In this document: one piece after another, positions 9,178 to 18,301 of the stretch
Layout of the letters: the number at the start of each line of letters is the position of its first letter
How positions within the stretch are numbered: the stretch's first letter is position 1
Assembly: GCA_965222175.1 (NCBI GenBank)
Contig: OZ244938.1
Location: 1,240,001-1,304,000 of the forward strand
Length of the DNA stretch: 64,000 nt
Reading direction: 5' to 3'
Source: NORP240 sp965222175
GTDB taxonomy: Bacteria; Pseudomonadota; Gammaproteobacteria; Pseudomonadales; Pseudohongiellaceae
Position numbers and translations under genes: made by a program
Notes under the pieces: generated by a model
The model's database searches: none
Seen by the model: the letters and a program-made list of their open reading frames with translations, nothing else
What the model was told of the DNA's origin: nothing

Positions 9178-11193
9178 TCAGGTGGCAGCTTCGGCCTGCT
9201 GTGACTTGATACGACGCTGCCAGAAGATTACCGATAACAGCAGGATTGCGCCGACAAGGTGGTAGAAAATACCAAACGGCATCCACATGAGTAAAGCTGC
9301 ACTGAGCAGCAGCACCGCGGCGGTGAAAACGTTGAGACGTGTCTCCAGGTGCCAGTGCAGCAGTCCGGCCAGCGCGTATAGCCCCAGGCAGGCCCAGCCA
9401 AAGACCTCGAGGCGCTCGGGCCAGCTGCCCGAGACCAGCGGCGAATAGGCGAACAGCAGGGGAACGAGGTAGAGGCCCTTGGCGACTTTCCAGCTGGTCA
9501 GTCCGGTTGCCATGGGCCGGGTGCCGGCGATGCCGGCAGCGGCGAAGGAAGCCAGGCACACCGGCGGCGTGACGTTGCTGTCCTGGGACAGCCAGAAGAT
9601 GATCAGGTGAGCACTGAGCAGCAAGCCGGTGAGCAGCTCGGGATCGAGCATCTCCTGGCGTATCAGGCGCTTCATTTCCAGTGGCATCTCCTGGAGCGCG
9701 ACAGCCGGGTCGCCACCAAACAGGCCGAGAGTGGCCTGTACATTGGTGGGCAGGTCGCCGGCCTGCAATGCGGCCAGCAGTTGGGAGTGGCTGATCAGGT
9801 CGTAAATCAGCGGCGCCGACAGGGTTGCCAGGACAATATAGGAAGCCGTTACCGGCAGGCCCATGCCCAGCACCAGCGAGGCCAGCGCCACCAGCACCAG
9901 GGTTATCAGCAGGCTGCCCTGGGCCCACTCCACGATCATCAGGGAAAACGCATTGCCCACACCGGTAGTGGTTACCACGTTGATGATGAGACCGACGGCT
10001 ACCAGCAGCAGGGCCGTGGACAGCATCGTGCGTACACCTTCCAGTACGGCATTGTAGATGCCGTCCCACTTCATGGGGTTGGGTGACAGCCAGCTGGCGA
10101 TAATCACGCTCAAGGTTGCAAATGCGGCAGCCGTGGTCGGTGTCCTGCCGATGAGGAGCAGGGCGACAAGCACGACCATGGGGATAATGAAATGCCAGCC
10201 CTGTTTGAGGACGGCGCCAATCTTTTCAGATTCAGCGGTGGTTTCCGGAACCAGGCCCAGGCGCTTGGCCTCGATGCGGACGAAATACGACACGGTGAGA
10301 AAATACAGGATGGCCGGCAGGACGGAAACCGCGATTATGGTCAGGTAACTGATCTGGGTATAGCTCGCCAGTACAAAGGCACCTGCCCCCATAACTGGCG
10401 GCATCAGAGCGCCACCGGTTGACGAAGCGGCGACAACCCCGGCGGAAAACTGACTCTCGAATCCTGATTTGCGCATCATGGGAATAGTAATGACGCCGGT
10501 AGAGACGGTATTGGCCACGGCAGAACCGGAAATCGAGCCCATCAACCCGGAACCGACGACGGCAACCATGCCGGCACCGCCGGTAAATCGACCAGCCAGG
10601 CAACGTGCCAGGCTGACGATGAAATCACCCGCCCCGGAATGCAATAGAAACGAACCGAAAATAATGAACATGAAGACGAAGGTCGCCGAGATATTGGCGG
10701 TCAGGCCGAACATGCCCTCGCTGCTGAAATAGCTTCGGTACAGTACCGTTTCCAGGCTGAGGCCGGGGAACGAGAAGACGCCGCTGATGTACCGGCCCAG
10801 AAACAGGATGTAGGACAGGCTGATGAGAATCAGCACCGGCATGAACCACCCGGTGGTACGGCGGGTGAACTCGATGGCCAGTCCCACGGCGATAAGCGAA
10901 AACAGGTAGTCGCTGAATATGTATTCCGCTTCCCGCTCATACAGGGCGGTTTCAAACAGAATCAGGTAGGCGGTCACTGCCATGCCCAGTGCTGCCAGTC
11001 CGACGTTCAGCCAATACCTGAATCGGTGCCGCTTGACTTCCTCGCGCTCGTTTTCCATGAAGGCGCACAGGGCAACGAAACCCCCGAAGTGAATGGCCGA
11101 CAGCCACAGTTCGGAAATGCTGGCGAATACATTGCAGTAGATATGGAACAGGGCGAATAAAAATGCGCCGAATCGGAGTGCGGGTGAATTCAT
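9178..11193 (-). CDS. TRAP transporter permease, fused 4TM/12TM type (TAXI system)
   Basis: Fused small (DctQ-like) and large (DctM-like) membrane subunits of a tripartite ATP-independent periplasmic transporter driven by ion gradients. The 671 residues contain about 16 or more hydrophobic segments. The DctM core has GSISGSAVANTVSTGVITIP and ALMPPVMGAGAFVLASY in the first half and GMGLPVTASYIVLAT in the second, each matching the symmetrical substrate/Na+ loops of the family. This fused type is paired with TAXI binding proteins, and a TAXI gene lies just upstream (26-bp gap). The substrate is unknown; glutamate and related organic acids are typical of TAXI systems. Confidence 0.93.
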   Translation of the reverse strand: MNSPALRFGAFLFALFHIYCNVFASISELWLSAIHFGGFVALCAFMENEREEVKRHRFRYWLNVGLAALGMAVTAYLILFETALYEREAEYIFSDYLFSLIAVGLAIEFTRRTTGWFMPVLILISLSYILFLGRYISGVFSFPGLSLETVLYRSYFSSEGMFGLTANISATFVFMFIIFGSFLLHSGAGDFIVSLARCLAGRFTGGAGMVAVVGSGLMGSISGSAVANTVSTGVITIPMMRKSGFESQFSAGVVAASSTGGALMPPVMGAGAFVLASYTQISYLTIIAVSVLPAILYFLTVSYFVRIEAKRLGLVPETTAESEKIGAVLKQGWHFIIPMVVLVALLLIGRTPTTAAAFATLSVIIASWLSPNPMKWDGIYNAVLEGVRTMLSTALLLVAVGLIINVVTTTGVGNAFSLMIVEWAQGSLLITLVLVALASLVLGMGLPVTASYIVLATLSAPLIYDLISHSQLLAALQAGDLPTNVQATLGLFGGDPAVALQEMPLEMKRLIRQEMLDPELLTGLLLSAHLIIFWLSQDSNVTPPVCLASFAAAGIAGTRPMATGLTSWKVAKGLYLVPLLFAYSPLVSGSWPERLEVFGWACLGLYALAGLLHWHLETRLNVFTAAVLLLSAALLMWMPFGIFYHLVGAILLLSVIFWQRRIKSQQAEAAT

Positions 11194-11219
11194 CGAGTAA
11201 GCTCTTGGCTTTGTTATTT

Positions 11220-12290
11220 TCAGGGTGACACTGTCTGAATCGATTCCTCTGGAATTAGCCGCGCCGGAATATTCAGGCCTTGTTCGCGGTAGTAGCGCAG
11301 GGCACCGGGATGCAGCGGGGCACCCAGTCCGTTAATCGCTATCTGCAGCTGCATATCGTTGGTTGCTCCGTGAATTTCCTGCAGCGTGGCGAGATTCTCC
11401 CAGATCACCCGGGTGATCTGATAGACAGCTTCCTCCGGGATGTCTTCCCGGGTGACAAGCACGTTCGGTGATGCCACCGTGCGTACCAGGGTAGACTGGT
11501 TGGGATAGGTTCCAGGGGGAAAATCGTACCAGTCCCACAGCGGATACCTGGCATTGAGGGCATCCATCTGTTCCTGGGTCCAGTTGAGGATGGTTATGCG
11601 GTTGCCCATCAGGGCGAAAGCCCGGGTGATGGAACTGACCGGGGCACCTGCAGGGATATTCATGCCAACGATATTGCCATCCTGGATGGCGTTGGTGGTG
11701 GGTCCGTACCCCATGTAGCCCAGGGTGAATTTTTCCTCATAATCGATGCCCAGGGTGTCCAGGATAAACCGGCCTGTCTGTTCCGCGCCGGAATTTCGCG
11801 CACCCAGTACATACCGTTCGCCGTCGAGATTGTTCAGGTCCGACATGTCGCCGTTGGCAACGAGGCGGGTCAACAGGACAAAATGCTCCACGTTTTTCCA
11901 CAGCGCTCCCACCGAGCGCATGTGGGTCTGCGGATTACGTATCGGCCCTTCGCCATTCCAGGCCCAGGCACCGAAAGGTCCCTGCAGGATAGCGAACTGG
12001 GCCTGGTTGTCGCGCAGCAGCTTGACGTTTTCAAGGGACCCTGCGGAGCTGATAGCGGTCAGGGAGATGCCCTCGGTTTCACTCAGCTGGGCATGGGTAA
12101 TGGTGGCGATGGCCACGCCGACGGGATAATAGGTTCCGCCCGTGGTTGCTGTTGTCAGGACATAAGGACGAACGCCAAGGTCATCGCTACAGGAAACCAG
12201 GGCAAGCAGACACATCAGGCTGAGCCGGCGGACCAGGCGAAGAGGGTGGTGGAAGCTGGCCGGTTTGACAGCTGAAGTAAAGCGAATCAT
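11220..12290 (-). CDS. TAXI family TRAP transporter solute-binding lipoprotein
   Basis: Periplasmic substrate-capture subunit that delivers ligand to the fused TRAP permease encoded next. The 356-residue product has a signal peptide with a lipobox-like Cys (LLALVSC, about residue 34), then the TAXI family start (YVLTTATTGGTYYPVGVAIA). Inside the fold are AISSAGSLENVKLLRDNQAQFAI-type segments typical of TAXI proteins (read in two parts: SSAGSLENVKLL and DNQAQFAILQ). A ribosome binding site (AAGG) precedes the ATG. It is the first gene of a four-gene, minus-strand cluster with short gaps. Confidence 0.93.
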   Translation of the reverse strand: MIRFTSAVKPASFHHPLRLVRRLSLMCLLALVSCSDDLGVRPYVLTTATTGGTYYPVGVAIATITHAQLSETEGISLTAISSAGSLENVKLLRDNQAQFAILQGPFGAWAWNGEGPIRNPQTHMRSVGALWKNVEHFVLLTRLVANGDMSDLNNLDGERYVLGARNSGAEQTGRFILDTLGIDYEEKFTLGYMGYGPTTNAIQDGNIVGMNIPAGAPVSSITRAFALMGNRITILNWTQEQMDALNARYPLWDWYDFPPGTYPNQSTLVRTVASPNVLVTREDIPEEAVYQITRVIWENLATLQEIHGATNDMQLQIAINGLGAPLHPGALRYYREQGLNIPARLIPEESIQTVSP

Positions 12291-12746
12291 CAGGTTACCT
12301 TACCTGGTTGCAAGCGACCAGATGTAAACATATTTCCCCTTAAATCACAATAAAACCGTTACCTTCGGCAACCTGCTTAAATAAGGCTGATCCGCAATGG
12401 CCAGAGGCTGTCACCGCGTCCCATGCCGAGTTCCCGGTATGCTGTCCGCCGAGTTGTCACGCGCGATAATGTGTGTCTGCAAATGCGGGTTGAACAGGCG
12501 GTTCAGGTTCCCGTGACAGATCCATTTTATTTAATAGACCTGGCACAAAATGCGTCGGGATACCGCTTGACTGCGCTCAGTGCTGCCCCTTGGATGCAAA
12601 CAATTTGCGCCGCGCTGCGCGGTGGTCTCGAAAGGAGCGACTGGCAGGAGCAGGTCAGGTCCCTTCAAGTTACCAGCAGTGGACGGGAAGATGTCTGATT
12701 GGTACAGAACCGGCAGACGAGCGTCTGCCCTCCCGGGTTTCCGGTG
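12291..12746 (+). other. Intergenic region upstream of the TAXI gene
   Basis: A 456-bp stretch between the last gene of the M16/ABC/FG-GAP operon and the TAXI gene, both transcribed leftward. The part next to the TAXI start (about 12300-12390) is AT-rich and probably holds its promoter. A short perfect hairpin (GGCAGAC/GTCTGCC, 12712-12729) lies just past the end of the upstream operon but has no T-run. An open frame at 12423-12698 shows no recognisable features. No convincing gene is seen. Confidence 0.5.
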
Positions 12747-13121
12747 TCAGGGGTTGTCGGAACCATTGTCGTCGGCGGACCGGCTGCGGTCGGCCTGATC
12801 TGCGGCGGCGGCGCGGGGATCGGTTGCGCCACTGCCCTGCCGTCCTGGCGGCGTGGCGGCATTACCGGTATTCGCCGGTTGGTTGGCGGGTCGCTGTTGC
12901 AGGGTGTCGTTGCCATGACCGGTCAACGGCCGTTCTTCGTCGAATTTAGATACCAGGGCAAAGGCCCCGGCGAAAACGGTGGTGCCGACGGTAATTCCCA
13001 GTACCAGCACGAGGCGCAGAATCATTGGAATACTGAATCCGGTGGCCTGTTCCGCGATCCATGCTCCCAGGTTCACCAGCACCAGGGAGACGATAAAGGC
13101 AATCCAGACAGCTTTTTTCAA
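12747..13121 (-). CDS. Small two-helix membrane protein with disordered tail
   Basis: A 124-residue protein with two hydrophobic segments (about residues 4-24 and 32-58) followed by a low-complexity tail rich in Asn, Gln, Ala, Asp and Arg (residues about 70-124) that looks disordered. No known domain was recognised. It lies 29 bp after the second FG-GAP gene and is the last member of the M16-ABC-PDZ-FG-GAP gene run, so it is probably co-expressed and may anchor or regulate the assembly. It could also be an unrelated passenger at the end of the transcript. Confidence 0.6.
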   Translation of the reverse strand: MKKAVWIAFIVSLVLVNLGAWIAEQATGFSIPMILRLVLVLGITVGTTVFAGAFALVSKFDEERPLTGHGNDTLQQRPANQPANTGNAATPPGRQGSGATDPRAAAADQADRSRSADDNGSDNP

Positions 13122-13150
13122 GGACTATGCTCCTTACGCTCGACTTACAA

Positions 13151-14845
13151 TCAGTACCCCGAGAGTAACAGCAATCCTTCTATTTGAACATTGTCGCGCC
13201 GGGTAAATACAAAGATATCGTCGCGCTGATCACCGTTCAGTTCGACGTTGACCAGGTCGCCGGCGGTAATTGCACCGTCGATAGCCAGCACGTGATCGGG
13301 GTTACGCCCGGCGACGCTGTCCAGTTCCGCCGTCCCGTTGATTGACACGTTGCTGATGATTTCCCGCAGGTCGATTTCATAGTCATCCCGGTTTCGACTG
13401 TAGCCAAGCCCGTCCAGAAACGGGTCGGTGCGGGTGACCGGTTCGATGCTGTTGAGAAAGACTTCCAGGCTGTTGTTTGCCAGCACCAGCAGATCCTCCC
13501 GGTCCACCGTGCTGTCGACATTGGCGGTAACAGTCGGCGGGGGTTGCTGCTCGCCGCTATCCCGGGCTTCCCGGGCGATGTCCATGGCCTGCCCCGCCAG
13601 GCGCAGGGCGGAGGGGAATTTCAGGTTGACCGTGAGACGACGGGCCGGTCGTCGTGCGAACCGCTGACCTTCGTTGGGGTAAATAAAGGCCTCCACGGTT
13701 ATATCGCCGGACAGTGCCAGCCACAGGAAAAGGTCGCCAACAGAAATGGTTTCCACCCGCCACAGCCACAGGTCCTTGAGTCCGTCTTCATTCTCGTCGA
13801 ACAGAAACACGCTGAGCACGTTGCCGCCGGAGCGCAACACCTGGCGGGGCTGCGCCAGGTCCATGCCGGAGGCATTGCCGATAAACAGAGAAACCTTGCC
13901 CCCTTCACGCAACAGCAGGTCATCGATACCGTCACCGTCCACGTCCTCGAGGATTTCCTCGTGGGTGATGGCGAGAATGCCGGTCAGGTTGGAAAAGTCC
14001 AGCCGATCCACATCGAATTCGCCCAGGCGCTCCTCGATGGCCGCGATATCCAGGGAAAAACTGGGCGTGGGCGGGAAATAGCGGGCCGCCTCCCCACCGG
14101 CGAGGAATACGTCCAGTTGCGTGTCGGTTCGCGATATCAGGTCTGTCGCGCCATCGGCATTGACGTCCCGCAGTTCCATCAGTGGAATGGTCAATGCCTG
14201 ACCGGCTTCCCGTTCCAGGCGTCCCGGCGTGAGGACGGTGCGCATCTGTACCTCGGTCTGAACTGTGATTCCGGATTGATAGCTGCCGTCTGGGTTGCTG
14301 ATATAGAGGTAGAGCACGCCGGCCCCGGGAACGACCAGGTCATCACGACCATCGCTGTTGATATCCTGGGAAAAGCGCAGACGGTTGACACCCCTGGTGA
14401 GAAATCCACCGGGGGCGGAGAGGACGACACGAGGTTCGCCCACCTGTCGGTCGGCAACTTCCCAGCGCAGTACGTCCCTGCCATCCACCAGGGCTATCAG
14501 TGCCAGTCCGCGGCCATCGGTACCGGTGCTGAGGTCCCAGCCAACGGTGTCCCCGGGCATCGCAATGGACTGGAATCCGGCGTCGAAATCAAAACTGCCG
14601 TCCCGTTGAAAGTACAGTCGAAACTCGCTGTCGGATACGGCCAGCAGCTCCTGCAATCCGTCACCGTCGACATCGGCAACTACCAGCTGTCGGGTTTCCG
14701 CGGGCAGGGTAACAGGCACCTGTCGGTAATTTTCCAGCGCCACTGCCGGGGGCAGAAAACTCCAGGCGCAGGCCAGTGCGAGAGTCAGCGATACAACTGG
14801 TGAAAGCAGCCTGGTTGTCATGTGCCAACTATCAGTCCGGGTCAT
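13151..14845 (-). CDS. Secreted FG-GAP/VCBS repeat beta-propeller protein (second of a pair)
   Basis: Exported protein of 564 residues. A signal peptide near the N-terminus ends around AVALEN. The body is an array of integrin-like calcium-binding FG-GAP/VCBS blades, seen as repeated acidic motifs: DVDGDGLQELL, DINSDGRDDLV, DVNADGATDLI, DVDGDGIDDLL and DENEDGLKDLW. This points to a seven-bladed beta-propeller, either extracellular or in the periplasm. Its start overlaps the stop of the paired upstream gene (ATGA). An in-frame ATG at 14821 sits closer to the signal peptide and is an alternative start. The function is not known; in this context it is likely a surface or periplasmic partner of the co-encoded ABC transporter and PDZ lipoprotein. 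Confidence 0.82.
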   Translation of the reverse strand: MTRTDSWHMTTRLLSPVVSLTLALACAWSFLPPAVALENYRQVPVTLPAETRQLVVADVDGDGLQELLAVSDSEFRLYFQRDGSFDFDAGFQSIAMPGDTVGWDLSTGTDGRGLALIALVDGRDVLRWEVADRQVGEPRVVLSAPGGFLTRGVNRLRFSQDINSDGRDDLVVPGAGVLYLYISNPDGSYQSGITVQTEVQMRTVLTPGRLEREAGQALTIPLMELRDVNADGATDLISRTDTQLDVFLAGGEAARYFPPTPSFSLDIAAIEERLGEFDVDRLDFSNLTGILAITHEEILEDVDGDGIDDLLLREGGKVSLFIGNASGMDLAQPRQVLRSGGNVLSVFLFDENEDGLKDLWLWRVETISVGDLFLWLALSGDITVEAFIYPNEGQRFARRPARRLTVNLKFPSALRLAGQAMDIAREARDSGEQQPPPTVTANVDSTVDREDLLVLANNSLEVFLNSIEPVTRTDPFLDGLGYSRNRDDYEIDLREIISNVSINGTAELDSVAGRNPDHVLAIDGAITAGDLVNVELNGDQRDDIFVFTRRDNVQIEGLLLLSGY

Positions 14846-16401
14846 GGCGAGGCCACCAGCAGGGTAAACGAGGTGCTGTGACGAAGAATGAGATCCGGCA
14901 CCTGGTCCTGGTTCAGATCCTTGACATCGAAGCCGATCACCGAGCGGGTGGGAACGTACTCCCAGAACGGCTCCTCGGCGATACGCAGGTCCTGGTCGAT
15001 ACGGTTGGCAGCCAGCGCGCCTTCACTGGTGATGTACAGCGCATCGGGACGTCCGTCACCATCAATGTCGTGACGCAGGGTCATCTGTTCAGCAAGACCG
15101 CGCACGTCACTGGCGGAAAAACTTTCTTCCAGCCGGAAAGCCGGTCTCCGGTTAAACAGACCGTCCGGATTCCGGCCATAGATCAACTGGGTGCGCACGA
15201 TGCTGGTGTTACGCAGCGCCTCCACCACCGGAATGGTGTAGTAGCTGATGTTCAACTCGGGGGAGTCATCGCCGTCGAGATCGATCAATTGCAGAGTGAC
15301 ATCGTAACCGGAAAAGCGCATCACCTGGTCCGGGTTGGCAAAGTCGAACGTGCCATCCCGGTTTACGAACAGGAACAGGTCCCACTGATCCCCCTCACCA
15401 GTCAATCGTGTCATGTCCATCAGCCCGTCGCCGTTGAGTTCAGCAAGCCGCAGATCTCCACGGGTATCGACGGAACCCTGCCAATCCGGCGCATCGCCAA
15501 AGCTGCCGTCGGCCTGCTGCATCAGGATATTGAGCTGCCCGCGAATATCCGGACCCACGTTGAGGTAGACTATATCCGGGCGCCGGTCACCGTTGAAGTC
15601 TGCGGTAAGTGCCGGGGGCATCCATGATTCCGCCTGGAGTAAATTGCCGGTCGTGCCTTCCGCAGAGTCCTGCGTTTCGATAAAGCCGGCGAATGGAGCA
15701 GGGCGCCCGGCCGTGACCTGAAGCTTGATGCCGTCCCGGGAATTGATGTCGATACTGGCGTCGAGTCCACCATCGCCACGGGGACGCAATGCCGGGTCGA
15801 GATCCCGGTTGATGGTGGATAACGTGTTGCTCAACGCGAACTGCTCCGCCCCTGTGCCCCGGAACAGTCCATAGCTTTCCTCTCCCGGTATCAGCAGGTC
15901 AATATGGCCGTCCCCGTCAAGGTCTTCCACCGCGTTGAAGAATTGCACCTGCTCCGGGTCCGGCACACCGGCAATCAGCTGCCACTGGAACAGCGGTTGC
16001 AGGTTTCCGGTATAGCCCTCGATAGCCGTGGACAGGCTGAATGCCCCGTTGCTGGCTAACAGCAGTAATTCCTTGCCGGGATCCGAACGCAGATCGGCAA
16101 AGCCCACGGCAATGATTTCCGTTTTGATTTCCACCAGCTGTGGGGTGGGCGAATAGCGGCCGTTTTCCTGCTGATGGTAAATCAGCAGTTCCCTGCCAAT
16201 GCCCCTGCGCCAGCGATAATCAACGATATCGAGACGGCCATCGCCGTCAAGGTCTTCAGTATGGAGGCGTCGGAACGGACTTTCCGTTGCCAGCTCGGTT
16301 TCCACGTAGCTGATCTGGGCGGTGACGCGTTCCTGGATCAAAGCCGCCAGGGTCAGTCCGGCCAGACAGGGAGCAATCTTCAATAGCGAGGGTCTGTTCA
16401 T
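14842..16401 (-). CDS. Secreted FG-GAP/VCBS repeat beta-propeller protein (first of a pair)
   Basis: Exported protein of 519 residues with a signal peptide (MNRPSLLKIAPCLAGLTLAA, cleavage near VTAQ). Repeated calcium-binding motifs mark the blades: DLDGDGRLDIV, DLDGDGHIDLL, DFNGDRRPDIV, ELNGDGLMDMT, DLDGDDSPELN, DIDGDGRPDAL and DLNQDQVPDLI. The ATG at 16401 is chosen because the signal peptide starts there and the PDZ gene ends 13 bp upstream; the open frame extends to 16689 but that part is antisense-like. It overlaps the second FG-GAP gene by 4 bp. The two are paralogous in architecture but differ in length and spacing of motifs, which suggests they form distinct parts rather than a recent duplication. 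Confidence 0.85.
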   Translation of the reverse strand: MNRPSLLKIAPCLAGLTLAALIQERVTAQISYVETELATESPFRRLHTEDLDGDGRLDIVDYRWRRGIGRELLIYHQQENGRYSPTPQLVEIKTEIIAVGFADLRSDPGKELLLLASNGAFSLSTAIEGYTGNLQPLFQWQLIAGVPDPEQVQFFNAVEDLDGDGHIDLLIPGEESYGLFRGTGAEQFALSNTLSTINRDLDPALRPRGDGGLDASIDINSRDGIKLQVTAGRPAPFAGFIETQDSAEGTTGNLLQAESWMPPALTADFNGDRRPDIVYLNVGPDIRGQLNILMQQADGSFGDAPDWQGSVDTRGDLRLAELNGDGLMDMTRLTGEGDQWDLFLFVNRDGTFDFANPDQVMRFSGYDVTLQLIDLDGDDSPELNISYYTIPVVEALRNTSIVRTQLIYGRNPDGLFNRRPAFRLEESFSASDVRGLAEQMTLRHDIDGDGRPDALYITSEGALAANRIDQDLRIAEEPFWEYVPTRSVIGFDVKDLNQDQVPDLILRHSTSFTLLVASP

Positions 16402-16414
16402 AGCGCTGCGGTTT

Positions 16415-17440
16415 TTACTCCTCCACCAGTTCGCCGTAGTCGCTGCTGATACTGAAAAGGCCCAGCAGGCTGTGGGCACGTTCACTTTCCGAGCGTTCAT
16501 AGCGATAGACCGAGAACAGCCAGAAATCAAACAGGGAAAAGCTGGCCTGTTCACTGGCCAGGTTCGACTCGTAAAACAGCAGGGGTCGAAGCGATATCCG
16601 GCTAATCCGTCGACCCGGATCCCAGAGCCGGACACGTCGTTCCAGAAACTCGTCGTTGCGATAAACGGTGAAAGTAACTGTGCTGCCAAGGGCGTAGTCC
16701 AGGCTTATCACGTTGATAAGCTGCTGGGCTGATTCCACGGCTGTGCCGTCGAGGGCCACTACGATGTCACCGGTGGCGATAGCCGCTGCCCGCAACGGGC
16801 TGTCCGCCGCCAGCTCTAACACTCGTGCTGCTGTCAGTGTCCCCCGGGTTCGATGCTGCAGCAGGGTGGTTTCATAGCTTGCCCGGGTGGCAACAGGATC
16901 GGTCCGATGAAGCTCCCGGAGAGGCGCTCCGGCCACGGCTCGAGTTCTGCCGATCACGCTGGCTTCAAGTATTGCGGTGCCGCGTCGCACATGAAAGATG
17001 TAATCCGTTGAGGGTTCCCCGGCCAGGGCCAGCGCAGCAAGCGTGTCAGGCTGATTAACCTCGGTTCCGTTGACGCTGAGGATGACGTCGCCTGCCTGGA
17101 GACCGGCGAGATCGGCAGGGCCGGCCGGCGCAACTTCCTGGACCCGGACACCGGGCAGCACCTCGAGGTTAAACAGTGAATCACTCTCATTGACCGTCAC
17201 GGTCAGGCCGAAGTCCACGCCACCGCCGGAATTCTCAATCGGCGTCGCCAACTCCAGATCTTCGGGAGACAGACCGATATCCGGTACCAGCTGGCGTGGT
17301 TCGTAACTTACGCACCCGGTCAGCAGTGCCAGGCAGAAAAGCAGCGCGGACAGTCGGTAACCCGGGATTCCGCTGTCAGCGAAATGCCGAAAAGAGGTGT
17401 CGATGTCCCGGGTTTTCCGGGTTGACCGGACAGGTCTCAC
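16415..17440 (-). CDS. Lipoprotein with two PDZ domains
   Basis: Predicted envelope lipoprotein of 341 residues. After a short basic start a hydrophobic stretch ends in the lipobox LLTGC (about residue 43). The first PDZ domain covers about residues 75-155 (VRVQEVAPAGPADLAGLQAG, then DVILSVNGTEV). The second covers about 190-270 (RVLELAADSPLRAAAIATGD, then IVVALDGTAV). No protease domain is attached, so it looks like a peptide-binding scaffold. The start is GTG at 17440 overlapping the permease stop (GTGA), a sign of translational coupling. It joins the ABC transporter to the two FG-GAP genes. Confidence 0.82.
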   Translation of the reverse strand: MRPVRSTRKTRDIDTSFRHFADSGIPGYRLSALLFCLALLTGCVSYEPRQLVPDIGLSPEDLELATPIENSGGGVDFGLTVTVNESDSLFNLEVLPGVRVQEVAPAGPADLAGLQAGDVILSVNGTEVNQPDTLAALALAGEPSTDYIFHVRRGTAILEASVIGRTRAVAGAPLRELHRTDPVATRASYETTLLQHRTRGTLTAARVLELAADSPLRAAAIATGDIVVALDGTAVESAQQLINVISLDYALGSTVTFTVYRNDEFLERRVRLWDPGRRISRISLRPLLFYESNLASEQASFSLFDFWLFSVYRYERSESERAHSLLGLFSISSDYGELVEE

Positions 17441-18297
17441 AGTGGCCTCCGTCGTACCAGCCAGAGTGAAAGCAGGACCAGGATCAGCATCTGTGGAATC
17501 GGTACCAGTGTGTTCATCTGCAGAAACTGCTGGTCGATCAGTACGTCGGAAAATCCCCGGACGAGGCTGCCCACTTCACCAAGGTATGACTGATCCAGCA
17601 GTGCCGGTTGAAAGGTAGCGTACAGGTAGACGGCATAGTCACCCAGAGTGGCCTTGAAAATGTCCAGGGCCAGGTTGATGCCCAGGGCCGTGGTTACGGC
17701 CTGGGTGGTACTGTGCGTCAACACCGACACCAGCATACCGAATGCGATCACTGCTGGAAAGGGGAGGAGGGCAAGCCGCAGACCCAGCAGGATTTCGGCG
17801 TGGATTTCTTCTTCGCCAATGAGTTCAAAGCCATCTTCAACCACCGGGCCATATTCCCATAGCCAGCCACTGGCAAACCAGGTGGTAAGAAACAGCAGAA
17901 GCAGGGCGAGGACGGCCACCAGGTGCAATTGCAGCAGCTTGGCCAGGATGACCGTCTGGCGGGAGAAGCGGCGAATCAACAGGTGTCTCAGCAGACCGGT
18001 GTCCCGGTCGTAGGCGAACGCATGGGCTGACAGTACCACCAGGATCAGTACCAGCACCGTGAGCCCGGTATTCAACCCATCGACAAGGTAGCCGTAGGCC
18101 GTCACTGCCGGTACGTCGCTGCCGAACGGTGAACTGTCAAGCAGGGCATCCCGCGCCTGTTCGCCAGCCTCGCCCAGCCTGGTAAGAAGCAGCTGGGCGA
18201 GGACGACCAGGCTTGGAATCAGCACGGCAATGCGACTTCCCGCGCTGCGCAGGGCGATGTAACTTTCCGCTCGCAGAGCGGTCATCAGTCCATTCAT
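17437..18297 (-). CDS. ABC-2 type transporter permease
   Basis: Integral membrane subunit of an ABC exporter, 286 residues with about six hydrophobic helices (near residues 20-40, 75-100, 115-140, 165-190, 195-220 and 265-280). The pattern fits the ABC-2 type used for export of peptides, lipids, glycans or drugs. It follows the ATPase gene by 4 bp and overlaps the PDZ lipoprotein gene by 4 bp. No substrate can be read from the sequence. Confidence 0.85.
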   Translation of the reverse strand: MNGLMTALRAESYIALRSAGSRIAVLIPSLVVLAQLLLTRLGEAGEQARDALLDSSPFGSDVPAVTAYGYLVDGLNTGLTVLVLILVVLSAHAFAYDRDTGLLRHLLIRRFSRQTVILAKLLQLHLVAVLALLLLFLTTWFASGWLWEYGPVVEDGFELIGEEEIHAEILLGLRLALLPFPAVIAFGMLVSVLTHSTTQAVTTALGINLALDIFKATLGDYAVYLYATFQPALLDQSYLGEVGSLVRGFSDVLIDQQFLQMNTLVPIPQMLILVLLSLWLVRRRPL

Positions 18298-18301
18298 GTT
18301 A

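Noticed and set aside
12423..12698. 91-residue open frame in the gap before the TAXI gene
   Set aside because: No ribosome binding site, domain or membrane feature; it overlaps the probable operon end.
13544..14803. 419-residue frame antisense to the second FG-GAP gene
   Set aside because: Composition is typical of an antisense shadow; the sense strand has a signal peptide and calcium motifs.
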